Of a stretch of 60,920 nt of DNA, positions 44,721-52,793 are shown piece after piece. The DNA is taken from the NCBI RefSeq assembly GCF_003946215.1, contig NZ_RHOW01000010.1:1-60920 (forward strand), given 5' to 3'. This DNA comes from Lapidilactobacillus mulanensis (GTDB lineage: Bacteria; Bacillota; Bacilli; Lactobacillales; Lactobacillaceae). Position 1 is the first letter of the stretch; every line of letters starts with the position of its first letter. Below the pieces are notes generated by a model that saw only the letters and a list, made by a program, of their open reading frames with translations, did not search any database and was not told the origin of the DNA. A program made the translations under genes and the position numbers.

Positions 44721-44793
44721 TGATATAATTACCGTATAAATGTTTTACTTTGTTACTGACTTCTGCGTACTCCAATACGCGGGAGTCTTTTTT
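44721..44793 (+). ncRNA. candidate short antisense RNA unit 3
   Basis: Extended -10 TGATATAAT (44721-44729) is followed by a strong hairpin (GACT...GCGTA-N6-TACGC...AGTC, 44758-44787) and TTTTTT. The predicted RNA is about 58 bases, antisense to the leader of the Rad50-like gene. No rightward gene is served. Confidence 0.45.
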
Positions 44794-44796
44794 GTT

Positions 44797-44925
44797 TTAA
44801 TAAAGTGCATGTGTAACCACCTCGCTAGCAATTACCAACACAGGAACGATAATCAGCATGATAACGAACAGATCGCCCCAGATGTCGTCTGGTAGTGCAA
44901 AGTAATTTCGAATAAATTTGATCAT
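44797..44925 (-). CDS. 42-aa single-span membrane protein
   Basis: The frame MIKFIRNYFALPDDIWGDLF is followed by a transmembrane helix (VIMLIIVPVLVIASEVV) and HALY. The start codon overlaps the previous stop (ATGA), with AAGGTGATTGGGA upstream. It is an early-expressed micro membrane protein of unknown role. Confidence 0.6.
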   Translation of the reverse strand: MIKFIRNYFALPDDIWGDLFVIMLIIVPVLVIASEVVTHALY

Positions 44926-45200
44926 TCCCAATCACCTTCTTGATGTTTTCTTCTCCATTTGCGAACATCTTCAGGAATGTATCGATGGTGGTTTCCCGTG
45001 AGGACAAATGGCATCCCCAGATCTTCCAATTTTTCAATCTGGCTAACATCACATCCGAGTACCATCTTTGCAATTTGTTTCTTATTCATTTCTGGTTCTA
45101 TTTTTTTGGGTATTGTGTCAAGTGCTGATGGTAATAGTGTGATTACAGCCGCAGCAATCTTTTTAACGTCATCATTACTCAATTCAACCGATGCCTGCAT
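44922..45200 (-). CDS. phage HTH/excisionase-fold protein (92 aa)
   Basis: After an N-terminal helical region, the C-terminal half (KKQIAKMVLGCDVSQIEKLE, then HHRYIPEDVRKWRRKHQ) has the MerR-like winged-helix pattern of HTH_17/excisionase-type proteins. It could be an early regulator or the directionality factor for the integrase; the latter is only a possibility. Confidence 0.6.
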   Translation of the reverse strand: MQASVELSNDDVKKIAAAVITLLPSALDTIPKKIEPEMNKKQIAKMVLGCDVSQIEKLEDLGMPFVLTGNHHRYIPEDVRKWRRKHQEGDWE

Positions 45201-45216
45201 TAATTTTCGCCTCCCA

Positions 45217-45687
45217 TCAAATTATCAAATCCCAGTCTTCCATGACCGCAGCCAACAAGCTGTTCTCTTCTTCAATTTCTTCGCTTAATTCTTTGGCGTA
45301 ATGGACGATTTTTTTACGATCGTCTTGCGTGCGGTCTTCCTTACGTTTGCCCATTAGGAGCGTGAAATCGTGGTCTAAATCTTGCCGATCGTGTTCTTCT
45401 TTAGCTTGGCTAAAAAATCTGGCGTACGGTGTATCTTCAACCCGCTTGATCGAATAAGTCTTAACACCCGTTAAATATTCCGCAACCGCAAGGCTGAAAC
45501 GATAATCATTAAGCAGTCTCATTGATCCAAGCAACATCTTGTCTGGAATATTATCACGTAGCGTCCAGTTGGTGACAGCGCCCTTGGTAACATGTAATGA
45601 TGTCGCTAGTAACGTCTGTGTCCAATTGCTTCGATTTAGCGCATCCTTCAATTCTTGATTGATATCTATTTCTTTCAAAATATTCAC
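45217..45687 (-). CDS. early HTH regulator (156 aa)
   Basis: The N-terminal 70 residues contain a helix-turn-helix (NWTQTLLATSLHVTKGAVTN), followed by a charged helical C-terminus (KRKEDRTQDDRKKIVHYAKE). The position after Cro suggests a second early regulator. Confidence 0.65.
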   Translation of the reverse strand: MNILKEIDINQELKDALNRSNWTQTLLATSLHVTKGAVTNWTLRDNIPDKMLLGSMRLLNDYRFSLAVAEYLTGVKTYSIKRVEDTPYARFFSQAKEEHDRQDLDHDFTLLMGKRKEDRTQDDRKKIVHYAKELSEEIEEENSLLAAVMEDWDLII

Positions 45688-45750
45688 CTCCTTTCAGTAT
45701 TCGTGTACGTTTGCGGTTGAATGTAAACGTTGTTTTCCGGTACCATATAG

Positions 45751-45912
45751 TCAACAGTTGCTTGACAATATTTCATCAGCTTCACGATCAGCCATGCTGT
45801 TTAGAATTACCCAGTTGGCTTTGAGCTGTTTTTCGCTCTTACGCTCCCATGTTGATCTGCGAGTATCCGGACGCCATTCCATGATGTCTTCGATCATTTC
45901 TTCTCGTGTCAT
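45751..45912 (-). CDS. 53-aa early phage protein
   Basis: The frame MTREEMIEDIMEWRPDTRRS... ending ADEILSSNC has an excellent ribosome site (GGGAGGTGATCGC). It is soluble, charged and of unknown function. Confidence 0.6.
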   Translation of the reverse strand: MTREEMIEDIMEWRPDTRRSTWERKSEKQLKANWVILNSMADREADEILSSNC

Positions 45913-45951
45913 GCGATCACCTCCCTAACATTGATATAGTTTATTCGATGT

Positions 45952-46161
45952 TTAATTACTCGAATCGCGTACGTCAACTCCAAAAAAAATGGTCCATTTA
46001 ACATTTAACTTTTCCGACAATTCAGCGGCCTTACGCACATTGGGTGTTCTTTTACCTTGTTCATAAGAAGCGTAAGTCGTTACCGGAATATTAAGAAATT
46101 CGGCCATGTCGTTTTGAGTAAACTTATTTTGTTTACGTATATCCTTCAACCATTTTCTCAC
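45952..46161 (-). CDS. cro: Cro-like repressor (XRE family)
   Basis: The 69-aa protein is a single XRE domain (WLKDIRKQNKFTQNDMAEFL, NIPVTTYASYEQGKRTPNVR). Start is GTG at 46159-46161, placed after GGAGGTGATATT; the ATG 21 bases upstream lacks a ribosome site. It is the first gene of the leftward lytic transcript and diverges from the CI gene. Confidence 0.82.
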   Translation of the reverse strand: MRKWLKDIRKQNKFTQNDMAEFLNIPVTTYASYEQGKRTPNVRKAAELSEKLNVKWTIFFGVDVRDSSN

Positions 46162-46201
46162 AATATCACCTCCGATACGCATTTAGTATTGGTATGTTTA
46201 T

Positions 46202-46230
46202 ATAATAACGCGTTATGAGTATATAGTCAA
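46202..46230 (-). promoter_or_regulatory. leftward early promoter (lytic)
   Basis: On the minus strand TTGACT (46225-46230) is spaced 17 bases from TATTAT (46202-46207). A half operator TGAGTA (46216-46221) lies in the spacer. Confidence 0.7.
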
Positions 46231-46238
46231 CAATTAAT

Positions 46239-46253
46239 TACTCATTTTGAGTA
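46239..46253. promoter_or_regulatory. CI/Cro operator palindrome
   Basis: TACTCATTTTGAGTA is a perfect 6-3-6 palindrome just upstream of the leftward early promoter, with a second half-site inside it. It is the best operator candidate in the genetic switch. Confidence 0.65.
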
Positions 46254-46316
46254 TTTTCTTTTGTTGTATTTAAACCACACAAATTGTGTAGTAGTATCAT
46301 ATCTGGAGGGAAAAAT

Positions 46317-46700
46317 ATGTTTGCAGAACGCCTCAAAGAACTACGAAAAAATAAACGTGAAACTCAAGTCGAGACGGCAAAACGTCTTGGATTTGCTCCC
46401 ACAACTCTTGCTTCATATGAACAAGGTAAAAGACAACCTGATCAAGAAACCCTTGTTGCAATAGCTAATTATTTCAATGTAACCGTTGATTATCTTCTTG
46501 GTATTAATAACACGCCCAAAGATGCAACCAACCAGGAAACTAAGGACTTACATCGAATACTCGATCAAGGCCAGCTAACTTACCGTGAAGAACCAGTCTC
46601 AGATGAAGCTCAGGAAGCCGTTAAAAGTCTTCTTGAAGGCTACTACTGGCGCAAAGGACGCAATCGAGTTCAACACGACAAAAAAGACGATAAGGAGTGA
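46317..46700 (+). CDS. CI-like phage repressor (XRE family)
   Basis: The 127-aa protein has an N-terminal XRE domain (RLKELRKNKRETQVETAKRL, TTLASYEQGKRQPDQETLVA, VTVDYLLG) and a short charged C-terminus without a LexA-type peptidase. Loss of repression probably depends on the ImmA-type protease encoded next. The ATG at 46317 follows GGAGGG; an upstream ATG at 46284 lacks support. Confidence 0.85.
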   Translation: MFAERLKELRKNKRETQVETAKRLGFAPTTLASYEQGKRQPDQETLVAIANYFNVTVDYLLGINNTPKDATNQETKDLHRILDQGQLTYREEPVSDEAQEAVKSLLEGYYWRKGRNRVQHDKKDDKE

Positions 46701-46706
46701 TCGCCC

Positions 46707-47162
46707 ATGGCGTTATACGAAACGCTTGACGAATTCCTTATCGACACTGATAAACTGTCCGGACAAGATCCAGAAACGATATGCGAATCATTAGGCATCG
46801 ACATCTGCTATACAGACAAATTACCAGACGCTTATCTTGGGCTTTCTGATCCAATCCAAAAAGCTATCTTCATCAACGAAAAAGTCAGCGAACCTTTTTC
46901 TAACTTTCTAGTTGCTCACGAGCTGACGCACAACGTCCTTGGCGACGTCCCTGCAGCCTATCTGGACAGTAGCTATGTAACTTACTTGAAGGTGGAGAAC
47001 GAAGCCAACAGCGGAGCAATTAGCCTACTGATTAGGTACTATATGAATTCGACGGGTATTGAGATTCGTGATTTTAACATTATTAATTTCCTAGATAATT
47101 TCGAGATTCCATATACTTATTATTTTATGGTTCAAGATGTCGTTGAAAAAGTGGAGGAATAA
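46707..47162 (+). CDS. ImmA/IrrE-family metallopeptidase
   Basis: The 151-aa protein contains HELTH (71-75), the zinc protease motif of ImmA/IrrE, and a downstream Glu region (KVENEANSGAISLLI). Such proteases cleave the neighbouring CI-type repressor to trigger induction, as ImmA does with ImmR in ICEBs1. It is 6 bases after the CI gene. Confidence 0.9.
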   Translation: MALYETLDEFLIDTDKLSGQDPETICESLGIDICYTDKLPDAYLGLSDPIQKAIFINEKVSEPFSNFLVAHELTHNVLGDVPAAYLDSSYVTYLKVENEANSGAISLLIRYYMNSTGIEIRDFNIINFLDNFEIPYTYYFMVQDVVEKVEE

Positions 47163-47164
47163 CA

Positions 47165-48022
47165 ATGGGGTTAATTTCTTTTTTGTTCGGTAATAAAAAG
47201 CCTGAAGATAAATCTAAAGATAATCCTGTAGAAAAGGTTGACTATTTTGAGAAAAATAGAGAAATTGATGCCAAAATGACAATCAATAACTATCCTATGG
47301 CAGAGATTAATCCGAACGCAATCTATCCTTGGTCCGATAATGTTGTTTATAATGGCGAGGTGACAATCGGCAACATTATCATGCTTTGGTGGCTGGATAA
47401 ATATTGGAATAGAAATAGAGCCATTCCATTATATTTTGAAAGAAACTATGTTAAAGACTTTGGAGCGGAACGACAACGGCTATTAACACTCGGTTATATC
47501 GAACCGTCTGGACAACTAACTGAACTAGGCAAGATTGCTTTATCAGAAAATTTTAAATTCATTGAAAAACACCGCAACAACTGGCACACGCCCGAAGAGA
47601 ACGCCAAAAACAATGAGTTGTACCATGAACGGATAGAAAATTATGCCAAGCAAGACGAAGTTTTGGGAATGGCTGACGACGCCAAAAAATTACGGCAAGA
47701 AATAACAGAAGAAAAGGCATACGACAAAATTAGTAGGCCTTATTTTGCGGCAGAGAAATTGGGTAAACAAGGTGAACCTGAAAAGTCTATAGGAATACTC
47801 ATTCCCCTATTGCTCAAGGCTAAAGGCAAAAATCGCTTTTTACGCGCCCTGATTACTGAACGCATTGCAATTGATTCGCGTAAACTTAAACAATATAGTC
47901 AAGAAATCAATGTGTTGGAGTCATATATCAATACCGAAATGGGTCAATATCGATACGATGAATATAAAGAAAAATTCCTAAAACGAATCACTAAAGCACA
48001 ACAACTTCAAAATAAAAAATGA
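47165..48022 (+). CDS. lysogeny-module protein of unknown function (285 aa)
   Basis: It follows the protease gene by 2 bases and is therefore expressed from the prophage. Features: a short N-terminal hydrophobic start (MGLISFLFGNKK), a central segment GNIIMLWWLDKYW, then ERQRLLTLGYIEPSGQLTEL (a small helix-extension-helix-like unit). The C-terminus is charged and helical (EPEKSIGILIPLLLKAKGKN). It is expressed cargo whose role may be host or superinfection related (inference). Confidence 0.6.
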   Translation: MGLISFLFGNKKPEDKSKDNPVEKVDYFEKNREIDAKMTINNYPMAEINPNAIYPWSDNVVYNGEVTIGNIIMLWWLDKYWNRNRAIPLYFERNYVKDFGAERQRLLTLGYIEPSGQLTELGKIALSENFKFIEKHRNNWHTPEENAKNNELYHERIENYAKQDEVLGMADDAKKLRQEITEEKAYDKISRPYFAAEKLGKQGEPEKSIGILIPLLLKAKGKNRFLRALITERIAIDSRKLKQYSQEINVLESYINTEMGQYRYDEYKEKFLKRITKAQQLQNKK

Positions 48023-48114
48023 AATAATATCAAGTAAATTGTATTGAAGAAACAGCAAATAAAAAAGCCTCCGCTGGCACAGAGACTTAAGTATTACTTA
48101 TTACAAAATAAATT

Positions 48115-48132
48115 ATACCAGATAACTGGTAT
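48115..48132. promoter_or_regulatory. palindrome upstream of the DUF4352 gene
   Basis: ATACCAG-N4-CTGGTAT is a perfect 7-bp inverted repeat ending 14 bases before the start codon. It may be an operator or a small mRNA hairpin at the ribosome site. Confidence 0.4.
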
Positions 48133-48146
48133 GGGAGGAATATATT

Positions 48147-48761
48147 ATGGCAAAGAAACAAATCACAGGGGACGATGGCAAAACCTATACGGTAAAGGAG
48201 AAGAAACCTTTCTACAAACGTGTATGGTTCTGGATTTTAGTTGTGATTGTGGTAGCAATCGTTGGATCACAAATGGGCGGCAACGATGATAGTGATGCTA
48301 AAGATTCATCTGAAAAAACTACGGAGACTAAAAAATCAAGTTCTTCTAAAAAATCAGAAGCAGAATTAAAAGATTCATACAAAGTTGGAGAAACTGCTAC
48401 TTACAAGGGTTATTCATTTAAAGTAAATAGCGTTAAATTCTGGGACGGTGACGATATGGACACGCCAGATAGTGGAAAACAGTATGTAATTGTTAATGTA
48501 ACAATTACTAATAAAAGCGCTGAAAAGCAAGATTATAACCCATATGATTTTAAGTTGAATGCTGATGGCAACTCAACTGACCTTAACGAAATTCTCATCA
48601 ATGAAGAATACAATAAGGATACTTTAAATAGTGGAACGCTTGATAAAGATGCCACCGTTACTGGAAATATGGTAGGTCAAGCTAAGAAAGATGCCAAATT
48701 GAAATTACAATATCAAACATCTTTTTGGAATGATAAAACCGTTGATGTAACTCTAAACTAA
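48147..48761 (+). CDS. DUF4352 membrane-anchored protein
   Basis: The 204-aa protein has a short cytoplasmic N-terminus, one transmembrane helix (about 27-44, WFWILVVIVVAIVGSQMGG), a Ser/Lys/Glu-rich linker and an extracellular DUF4352 immunoglobulin-like domain (SVKFWDGDDMDTPDSGKQYV, VNVTITNKS). Surface-exposed prophage proteins between repressor and integrase can block superinfection (Ltp of Streptococcus phage TP-J34 is the known example). That role is inferred here from position and topology only. Confidence 0.78.
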   Translation: MAKKQITGDDGKTYTVKEKKPFYKRVWFWILVVIVVAIVGSQMGGNDDSDAKDSSEKTTETKKSSSSKKSEAELKDSYKVGETATYKGYSFKVNSVKFWDGDDMDTPDSGKQYVIVNVTITNKSAEKQDYNPYDFKLNADGNSTDLNEILINEEYNKDTLNSGTLDKDATVTGNMVGQAKKDAKLKLQYQTSFWNDKTVDVTLN

Positions 48762-48766
48762 TCAAC

Positions 48767-48811
48767 GTCCCCACTCTGGTGACGATCCGAGTTCGATTCT
48801 CGGATGGGGAT
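48767..48811 (+). other. tRNA-like element 2 (acceptor plus T-arm minihelix)
   Basis: TCCCCAC at 48768-48774 faces ATGGGGA at 48804-48810 as a 7-bp acceptor-like stem with one mismatch. CCGAG-TTCGATT-CTCGG is a perfect T-arm with the canonical 7-base loop. Only 12 bases replace the D and anticodon arms. No CCA is encoded. It lies between the DUF4352 gene and the 82-aa gene. Confidence 0.5.
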
Positions 48812-48839
48812 TAAACAAATAAACATTGGAGGCACCAGC

Positions 48840-49088
48840 ATGGATAGCGATAATATACTGAGAATAGATAGGCAATATGGCAATGAATTTATGACTTATG
48901 AACAACTAATCAACAGATTGCGAAAAGATTTAGACAACCCTGGATTCTTCGCCTTTGATTTGATGATTCCACATAATGAAGGAGAATATCAAACGTCGTT
49001 AAAAGATATGAAGGTGATAAATAAATTACTAAGACGTGGAACCGATAATGTGATCAACATCGATAGTTTTCGCAAGCACCGTGCCTAA
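48840..49088 (+). CDS. phage protein upstream of the integrase (82 aa)
   Basis: The frame MDSDNILRIDRQYGNEFMTY... ending IDSFRKHRA starts at an ATG with GGAGG 7 bases upstream; a longer frame to 48804 would run through the tRNA-like element. It is soluble and of unknown function. Its place beside int would suit an excision factor, but it is acidic and has no clear HTH. Confidence 0.6.
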   Translation: MDSDNILRIDRQYGNEFMTYEQLINRLRKDLDNPGFFAFDLMIPHNEGEYQTSLKDMKVINKLLRRGTDNVINIDSFRKHRA

Positions 49089-49169
49089 TGGCTTATTTTT
49101 TTAATTTCAAAAAGAACATACGTTTGTATTATTCTGCAATATGTACACAAATTAGGAGATTTGATCATT

Positions 49170-50360
49170 ATGAGAAATTGGACGCCAGTTAAGAACCACC
49201 CGAATATCTATGAGTATCAGACAGCCAAGGGCAAACGATACGGCGTTAGACGTGGATTTAAAAATAGTTTAGGAAAAGCCGACGAGTTCACAAAATCAGG
49301 ATTAAAGACTTGGCGTGACGCAGACATCATTTTGAAAAGGTTTGAGGCTGATTTAGCCACGGGTAACATCGGCGCAATTACATCACAAAAAGTTACAGTT
49401 GATCAGTACTGGCAACGAATGAGTTCCCGTAAAATTAAGTTGAAAATATGGAAGGAATCCACTCGCAAAAACTCAACCAATTTCTATAAGGGCTACCTTA
49501 AACCTGTTTTTGGTAATACCTATTTAAGCGACGTTACTCGGTCAAGTTTTCAGTCGTTTCTGGACGGCTTGGCGATAAAAAATCTGGCAAAATCAACCAT
49601 AAGAACAATCACTTCAGTTATGCTTGCAATCATGAACAACGCAGAATATGAAGACGTTATACCTAAGAATAAACTAAAAGGCATGCTGATTCAGGGGCGT
49701 GCAGCCAAAGATCTGACGATCCAAACAACAGACTATGAAAAATGGATTGATACAGCTGAGAATATTCTCGATAAGTATATGCTGTCATTGGTCTATATCG
49801 GTTGTCTTGGTGAACGTCGTGGTGAATTGATGGGATTAAGAACAAGCTCGTTCAAATTCGAGACCGATAAAAATACCGGTGAAGAAAGGTGCGCGATCAA
49901 AATAGACTTGCAACGCACTGCTGACGAATTGAACGGAACAACGCTTAAAACACAAAGCTCGTATCGCACACTGTGGGTTACTGGTGAAATTATCAAGAAC
50001 ATCAGGTACGCAATCACAACGTCTGACAATATCAGAGAGAGGAATAACATCAACGCTAATGATCATTGGCTCTGGCTGAACGAAAAAGGTAGTCCACTGC
50101 ACCCTTATTACGCCAATAAATTAACCAAGCGTATCAACGACGCATCAGACATGCAAATAACACCTCATATGCTGCGACACTATTTTGCGACCAAGGGCAT
50201 GGCGTCGACTTCTGCTGATATAGAAGTTATGCATTGGTTGGGACACAGAAATTTGCAAATGACCGCCGATTACACTCGGCCAACTGCATTTGAATCACTT
50301 GAATTGTATTCCAATGTTGGCAAGGATTTACACGATTTTGACGGTACAAAACACAAATAA
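49170..50360 (+). CDS. int: tyrosine recombinase integrase
   Basis: The 396-aa protein has an arm-binding N-terminus (HPNIYEYQTAKGKRYGVRRG, AP2-like), a core-binding SAM-like domain and the catalytic domain. Catalytic residues: Arg in GERRGELMGLR, HMLRH box in ITPHMLRHYFATKGM, His in WLGHRNLQMTADY and the final Tyr. It inserts the phage at the guaA 3' end, 140 bases away. ATG at 49170 with AGGAG upstream is preferred to a TTG at 49161. Confidence 0.93.
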   Translation: MRNWTPVKNHPNIYEYQTAKGKRYGVRRGFKNSLGKADEFTKSGLKTWRDADIILKRFEADLATGNIGAITSQKVTVDQYWQRMSSRKIKLKIWKESTRKNSTNFYKGYLKPVFGNTYLSDVTRSSFQSFLDGLAIKNLAKSTIRTITSVMLAIMNNAEYEDVIPKNKLKGMLIQGRAAKDLTIQTTDYEKWIDTAENILDKYMLSLVYIGCLGERRGELMGLRTSSFKFETDKNTGEERCAIKIDLQRTADELNGTTLKTQSSYRTLWVTGEIIKNIRYAITTSDNIRERNNINANDHWLWLNEKGSPLHPYYANKLTKRINDASDMQITPHMLRHYFATKGMASTSADIEVMHWLGHRNLQMTADYTRPTAFESLELYSNVGKDLHDFDGTKHK

Positions 50361-50363
50361 AAT

Positions 50364-50387
50364 CTTGTACCGTCAACGGTACCGTAT
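50364..50387 (+). repeat. putative integrase arm-type site (attL side)
   Basis: CTTGTACCGTCAACGGTACC followed by GTAT resembles 11199-11221. It overlaps no gene and lies between int and the att core. Confidence 0.5.
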
Positions 50388-50423
50388 AAGCATCAAATTA
50401 TATCAATTTGTATCGTACTTATA

Positions 50424-50472
50424 AAACAAAAAAAGCCAATCAAATCAGCATTTTAAGCTGATACAGATTGAC
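50424..50472 (-). terminator. phage-borne terminator that now ends guaA
   Basis: On the minus strand CAATC-N3-ATCAGC pairs with GCTGAT-N2-GATTG, followed by a T7 run. It lies 26 bases past the guaA stop codon, inside the prophage. Confidence 0.8.
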
Positions 50473-50497
50473 TGAAACAGATACAATATTTAAAACT

Positions 50498-52051
50498 TCA
50501 TTCCCATTCGATCGTGCTTGGTGGCTTGCTCGTGATATCATACACGACGCGATTAACGTGTGCGACTTCGTTGACAATTCGCACCGAGATCTTCTGGAGA
50601 ACATCCCATGGAATCTGTGCGAAGTCGGCGGTCATGCCATCGATCGAAGTGACCGCGCGAATGCCGACGGTGTAATCGTACGTGCGACCGTCACCCATGA
50701 CACCGACGGATTTGAAGCCTGGTAAAACCGTAAAGTATTGCCAAACTTCTCTTTCGAGACCAGCGTTTTTAATTTCTTCGCGAAGAATTAAATCACTGTC
50801 GCGGACAATTTCCAATTTATCTTCGGTAATTGCACCGATAACCCGAATTCCAAGGCCAGGACCTGGGAATGGTTGACGCCAAACGAGATCACTAGGCATG
50901 CCCAATTTTTCGCCGAGATCACGCACTTCATCTTTAAATAAAGTCCGCAGTGGTTCGATCAATTGGAAATGGATATCCTTGGGCAAGCCGCCGACATTAT
51001 GATGTGACTTGATTGTCTGCGCGGTGCTAGTACCACTCTCGATTACATCGGTATACAAGGTTCCCTGTGCGAGAAAATCGATACCATCGAGTTTTGTGGC
51101 TTCGTCATTAAAGACCTGAATAAATTCATTGCCGATAATTTTCCGCTTCTGTTCGGGATCACTGACGCCTTCAAGCTTGTTCATGAAACGTGCCTTGGCA
51201 TCCACCTTAATAATATTGAGGCCGAATTTACCCTCGAGGCTCGCCATGACTTGATCAGCTTCACCCTTGCGCAACAAACCGTGATCGACGAAAATACTCG
51301 TCAACTGATCGCCGATTGCCTCATGGAGCAAGACACCGACAACACTCGAATCGACACCGCCGGATAAACCGAGCAATACTTTTTTATCACCGACAGTGGC
51401 ACGGATCTTCTCGATTTGTTGATCGATAAAATCAGTCATCGACCAATTAGCTTCGGCGTTGGCAACGTCAAAAGTAAAGTGACGTAAAATATCATTCCCA
51501 TATTCTGTATTTCGAACTTCGGCATGGAATTGAATACCGTACATTTTCTTCTCATCATTAGCAAAAGAAGAAATCGGCGCATTTTTACTCGTGGCAACGA
51601 CGTGGAAACCGGCTGGTAATTCACGCACTAAATCGCCGTGACTCATCCAGACCGTTTGCTCAGTTGGCAACCCCTTGAAAAGCGGTGTCTCTGGATCCGT
51701 CACAGTAATATCTGCCTTGCCATACTCACGATTGTTGGCAGGTTCAACCCTGCCATTCATCTTGTATGCCAATAACTGCATGCCGTAACAAATGCCCAAG
51801 ATCGGAATGCCCAACGTTAAAATTTCGGGATCCACATTAAAGGCGCCCTCATCATAAACACTCATTGGTCCGCCAGAAAAAATAATTCCCTTAGGATTCA
51901 TCTTCTTCACTTCAGCGGCCGTGATCGTGTTTGGTAGCAGTTCAGAATAAACGCCAAATTCGCGAATACGGCGAGTGATCAGCTGATTATATTGGCTCCC
52001 GTAATCGAGAACGATAATTTTGTCGACATCTTTCAAGTCGGCTTGCGCCAT
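50498..52051 (-). CDS. guaA: GMP synthase (glutamine-hydrolysing)
   Basis: The 517-aa enzyme converts XMP to GMP with glutamine and ATP. It has a class I glutamine amidotransferase domain (about 10-200; [12 protein letters not shown], the nucleophile in [21 protein letters not shown]), the ATP-pyrophosphatase P-loop [12 protein letters not shown] and the C-terminal dimerisation domain ending in IEWE. The ATG at 52049-52051 follows AGGAG; a GTG three codons earlier is too close to it. The prophage lies at its 3' end but restores the same C-terminus. Confidence 0.97.
   Translation of the reverse strand: MAQADLKDVDKIIVLDYGSQYNQLITRRIREFGVYSELLPNTITAAEVKKMNPKGIIFSGGPMSVYDEGAFNVDPEILTLGIPILGICYGMQLLAYKMNGRVEPANNREYGKADITVTDPETPLFKGLPTEQTVWMSHGDLVRELPAGFHVVATSKNAPISSFANDEKKMYGIQFHAEVRNTEYGNDILRHFTFDVANAEANWSMTDFIDQQIEKIRATVGDKKVLLGLSGGVDSSVVGVLLHEAIGDQLTSIFVDHGLLRKGEADQVMASLEGKFGLNIIKVDAKARFMNKLEGVSDPEQKRKIIGNEFIQVFNDEATKLDGIDFLAQGTLYTDVIESGTSTAQTIKSHHNVGGLPKDIHFQLIEPLRTLFKDEVRDLGEKLGMPSDLVWRQPFPGPGLGIRVIGAITEDKLEIVRDSDLILREEIKNAGLEREVWQYFTVLPGFKSVGVMGDGRTYDYTVGIRAVTSIDGMTADFAQIPWDVLQKISVRIVNEVAHVNRVVYDITSKPPSTIEWE
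50500..50512. other. attL core (13-bp direct repeat)
   Basis: ATTCCCATTCGAT, identical to 11151-11163, encodes the last guaA codons Ile-Glu-Trp-Glu read on the minus strand. Confidence 0.9.
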
Positions 52052-52114
52052 GTTTGTCACGCTCCTATTTTTTTGATTGAGTTCAGGTGGTTCATTCAGG
52101 TAGTTATCTTATTA

Positions 52115-52143
52115 ATCATAACGATTTTTGGTGGGAATGTAAA
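52115..52143 (-). promoter_or_regulatory. guaA promoter candidate
   Basis: On the minus strand TTTACA (52138-52143) is 17 bases from TATGAT (52115-52120), about 60 bases before the start codon. No purine riboswitch was apparent in the short leader. Confidence 0.45.
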
Positions 52144-52180
52144 TATGTGCTACTTGGTTAAAAATCAATCTATATTTTAG

Positions 52181-52727
52181 GTGGATTTTGTGCGGTTTCG
52201 GCTAAATTTGTGGCGGCAACTGGGAAACTGCTGTGGGGACGGCTGCAGGATTTCCAAAGACCGGAAATTCTTCCGCCTGAAATGTGAGCTCCGAAAACCG
52301 TCGGAGCTCACATTTCCCCTTTCTGTAAACTCGTAAAGACCACTCGTTAACAGAAATACCACTGCAGTCCCAGTTCCCACCACAAATTTCGCCTAGTCTA
52401 TTCAGAAGAGCTCGATAATATTTACCGCATGTCATTTGGTCCAAATTTGAAGTTTATCGCATAACATTCTTTGTTATTTAGAGCAAAGGCTACCTTGATA
52501 ATCCAGTTTTCAGGAACCCATCAATTCAAATCCTACACTAAACATAATACGTTTAGGTCGAAAGTGCTGGGGCAGGCAGTCGTGGCAGTGACAACCATGT
52601 TGGCGGGATGGTTCTCCCCGCCTTACATGGTGGATCGATTCGAGACTTTCGCGAACTTCGAAAGGCTTGGAGCGGTCCCACAGCCACAGACCTGCCTGCC
52701 CCAGCACTTTCGACCGCAGGTAGATTA
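52181..52727 (+). repeat. composite intergenic repeat, copy 1
   Basis: This roughly 550-bp non-coding block reappears in inverse orientation at 58590-59137. It starts with a hairpin-rich part (B, about 52181-52400, with long self-complementary arms such as GTGAGCTCC/GGAGCTCAC). A single-copy-like spacer follows that is also conserved (ATTCTTTGTTATTTAGAGC). Part A (52557-52714) has perfect 23-bp terminal inverted repeats that begin GTCGAAAGTGCTGGGG. No protein is encoded. It fills the 730-base gap between guaA and coaA. Confidence 0.85.
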
Positions 52728-52793
52728 TATTCCCCAAATCGGTCACATCTGACCGATTTCGCCCTAAATGTTTTGTCTTAAACCACAAAAACC

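Larger units (their letters stand above)
11151..50512. mobile_element. complete siphovirus-type prophage integrated in the guaA 3' end
   Basis: About 39.4 kb bounded by 13-bp direct repeats. It contains integrase, CI/Cro switch, recombination and replication genes, terminase, portal, capsid, tail, baseplate, holin-type and endolysin genes in canonical order. The structural genes show no obvious inactivation apart from the capsid tail frame discussed separately, so it may be inducible. The late genes read toward attR. Confidence 0.95.

Noticed and set aside
11151-50512. CRISPR array or anti-CRISPR cluster
   Set aside because: No regularly spaced direct repeats were seen; the only tandem repeats are origin iterons and coding repeats.
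52061-52180. Purine riboswitch upstream of guaA
   Set aside because: The leader is only about 60 bases after the promoter and has no aptamer-like three-way junction.
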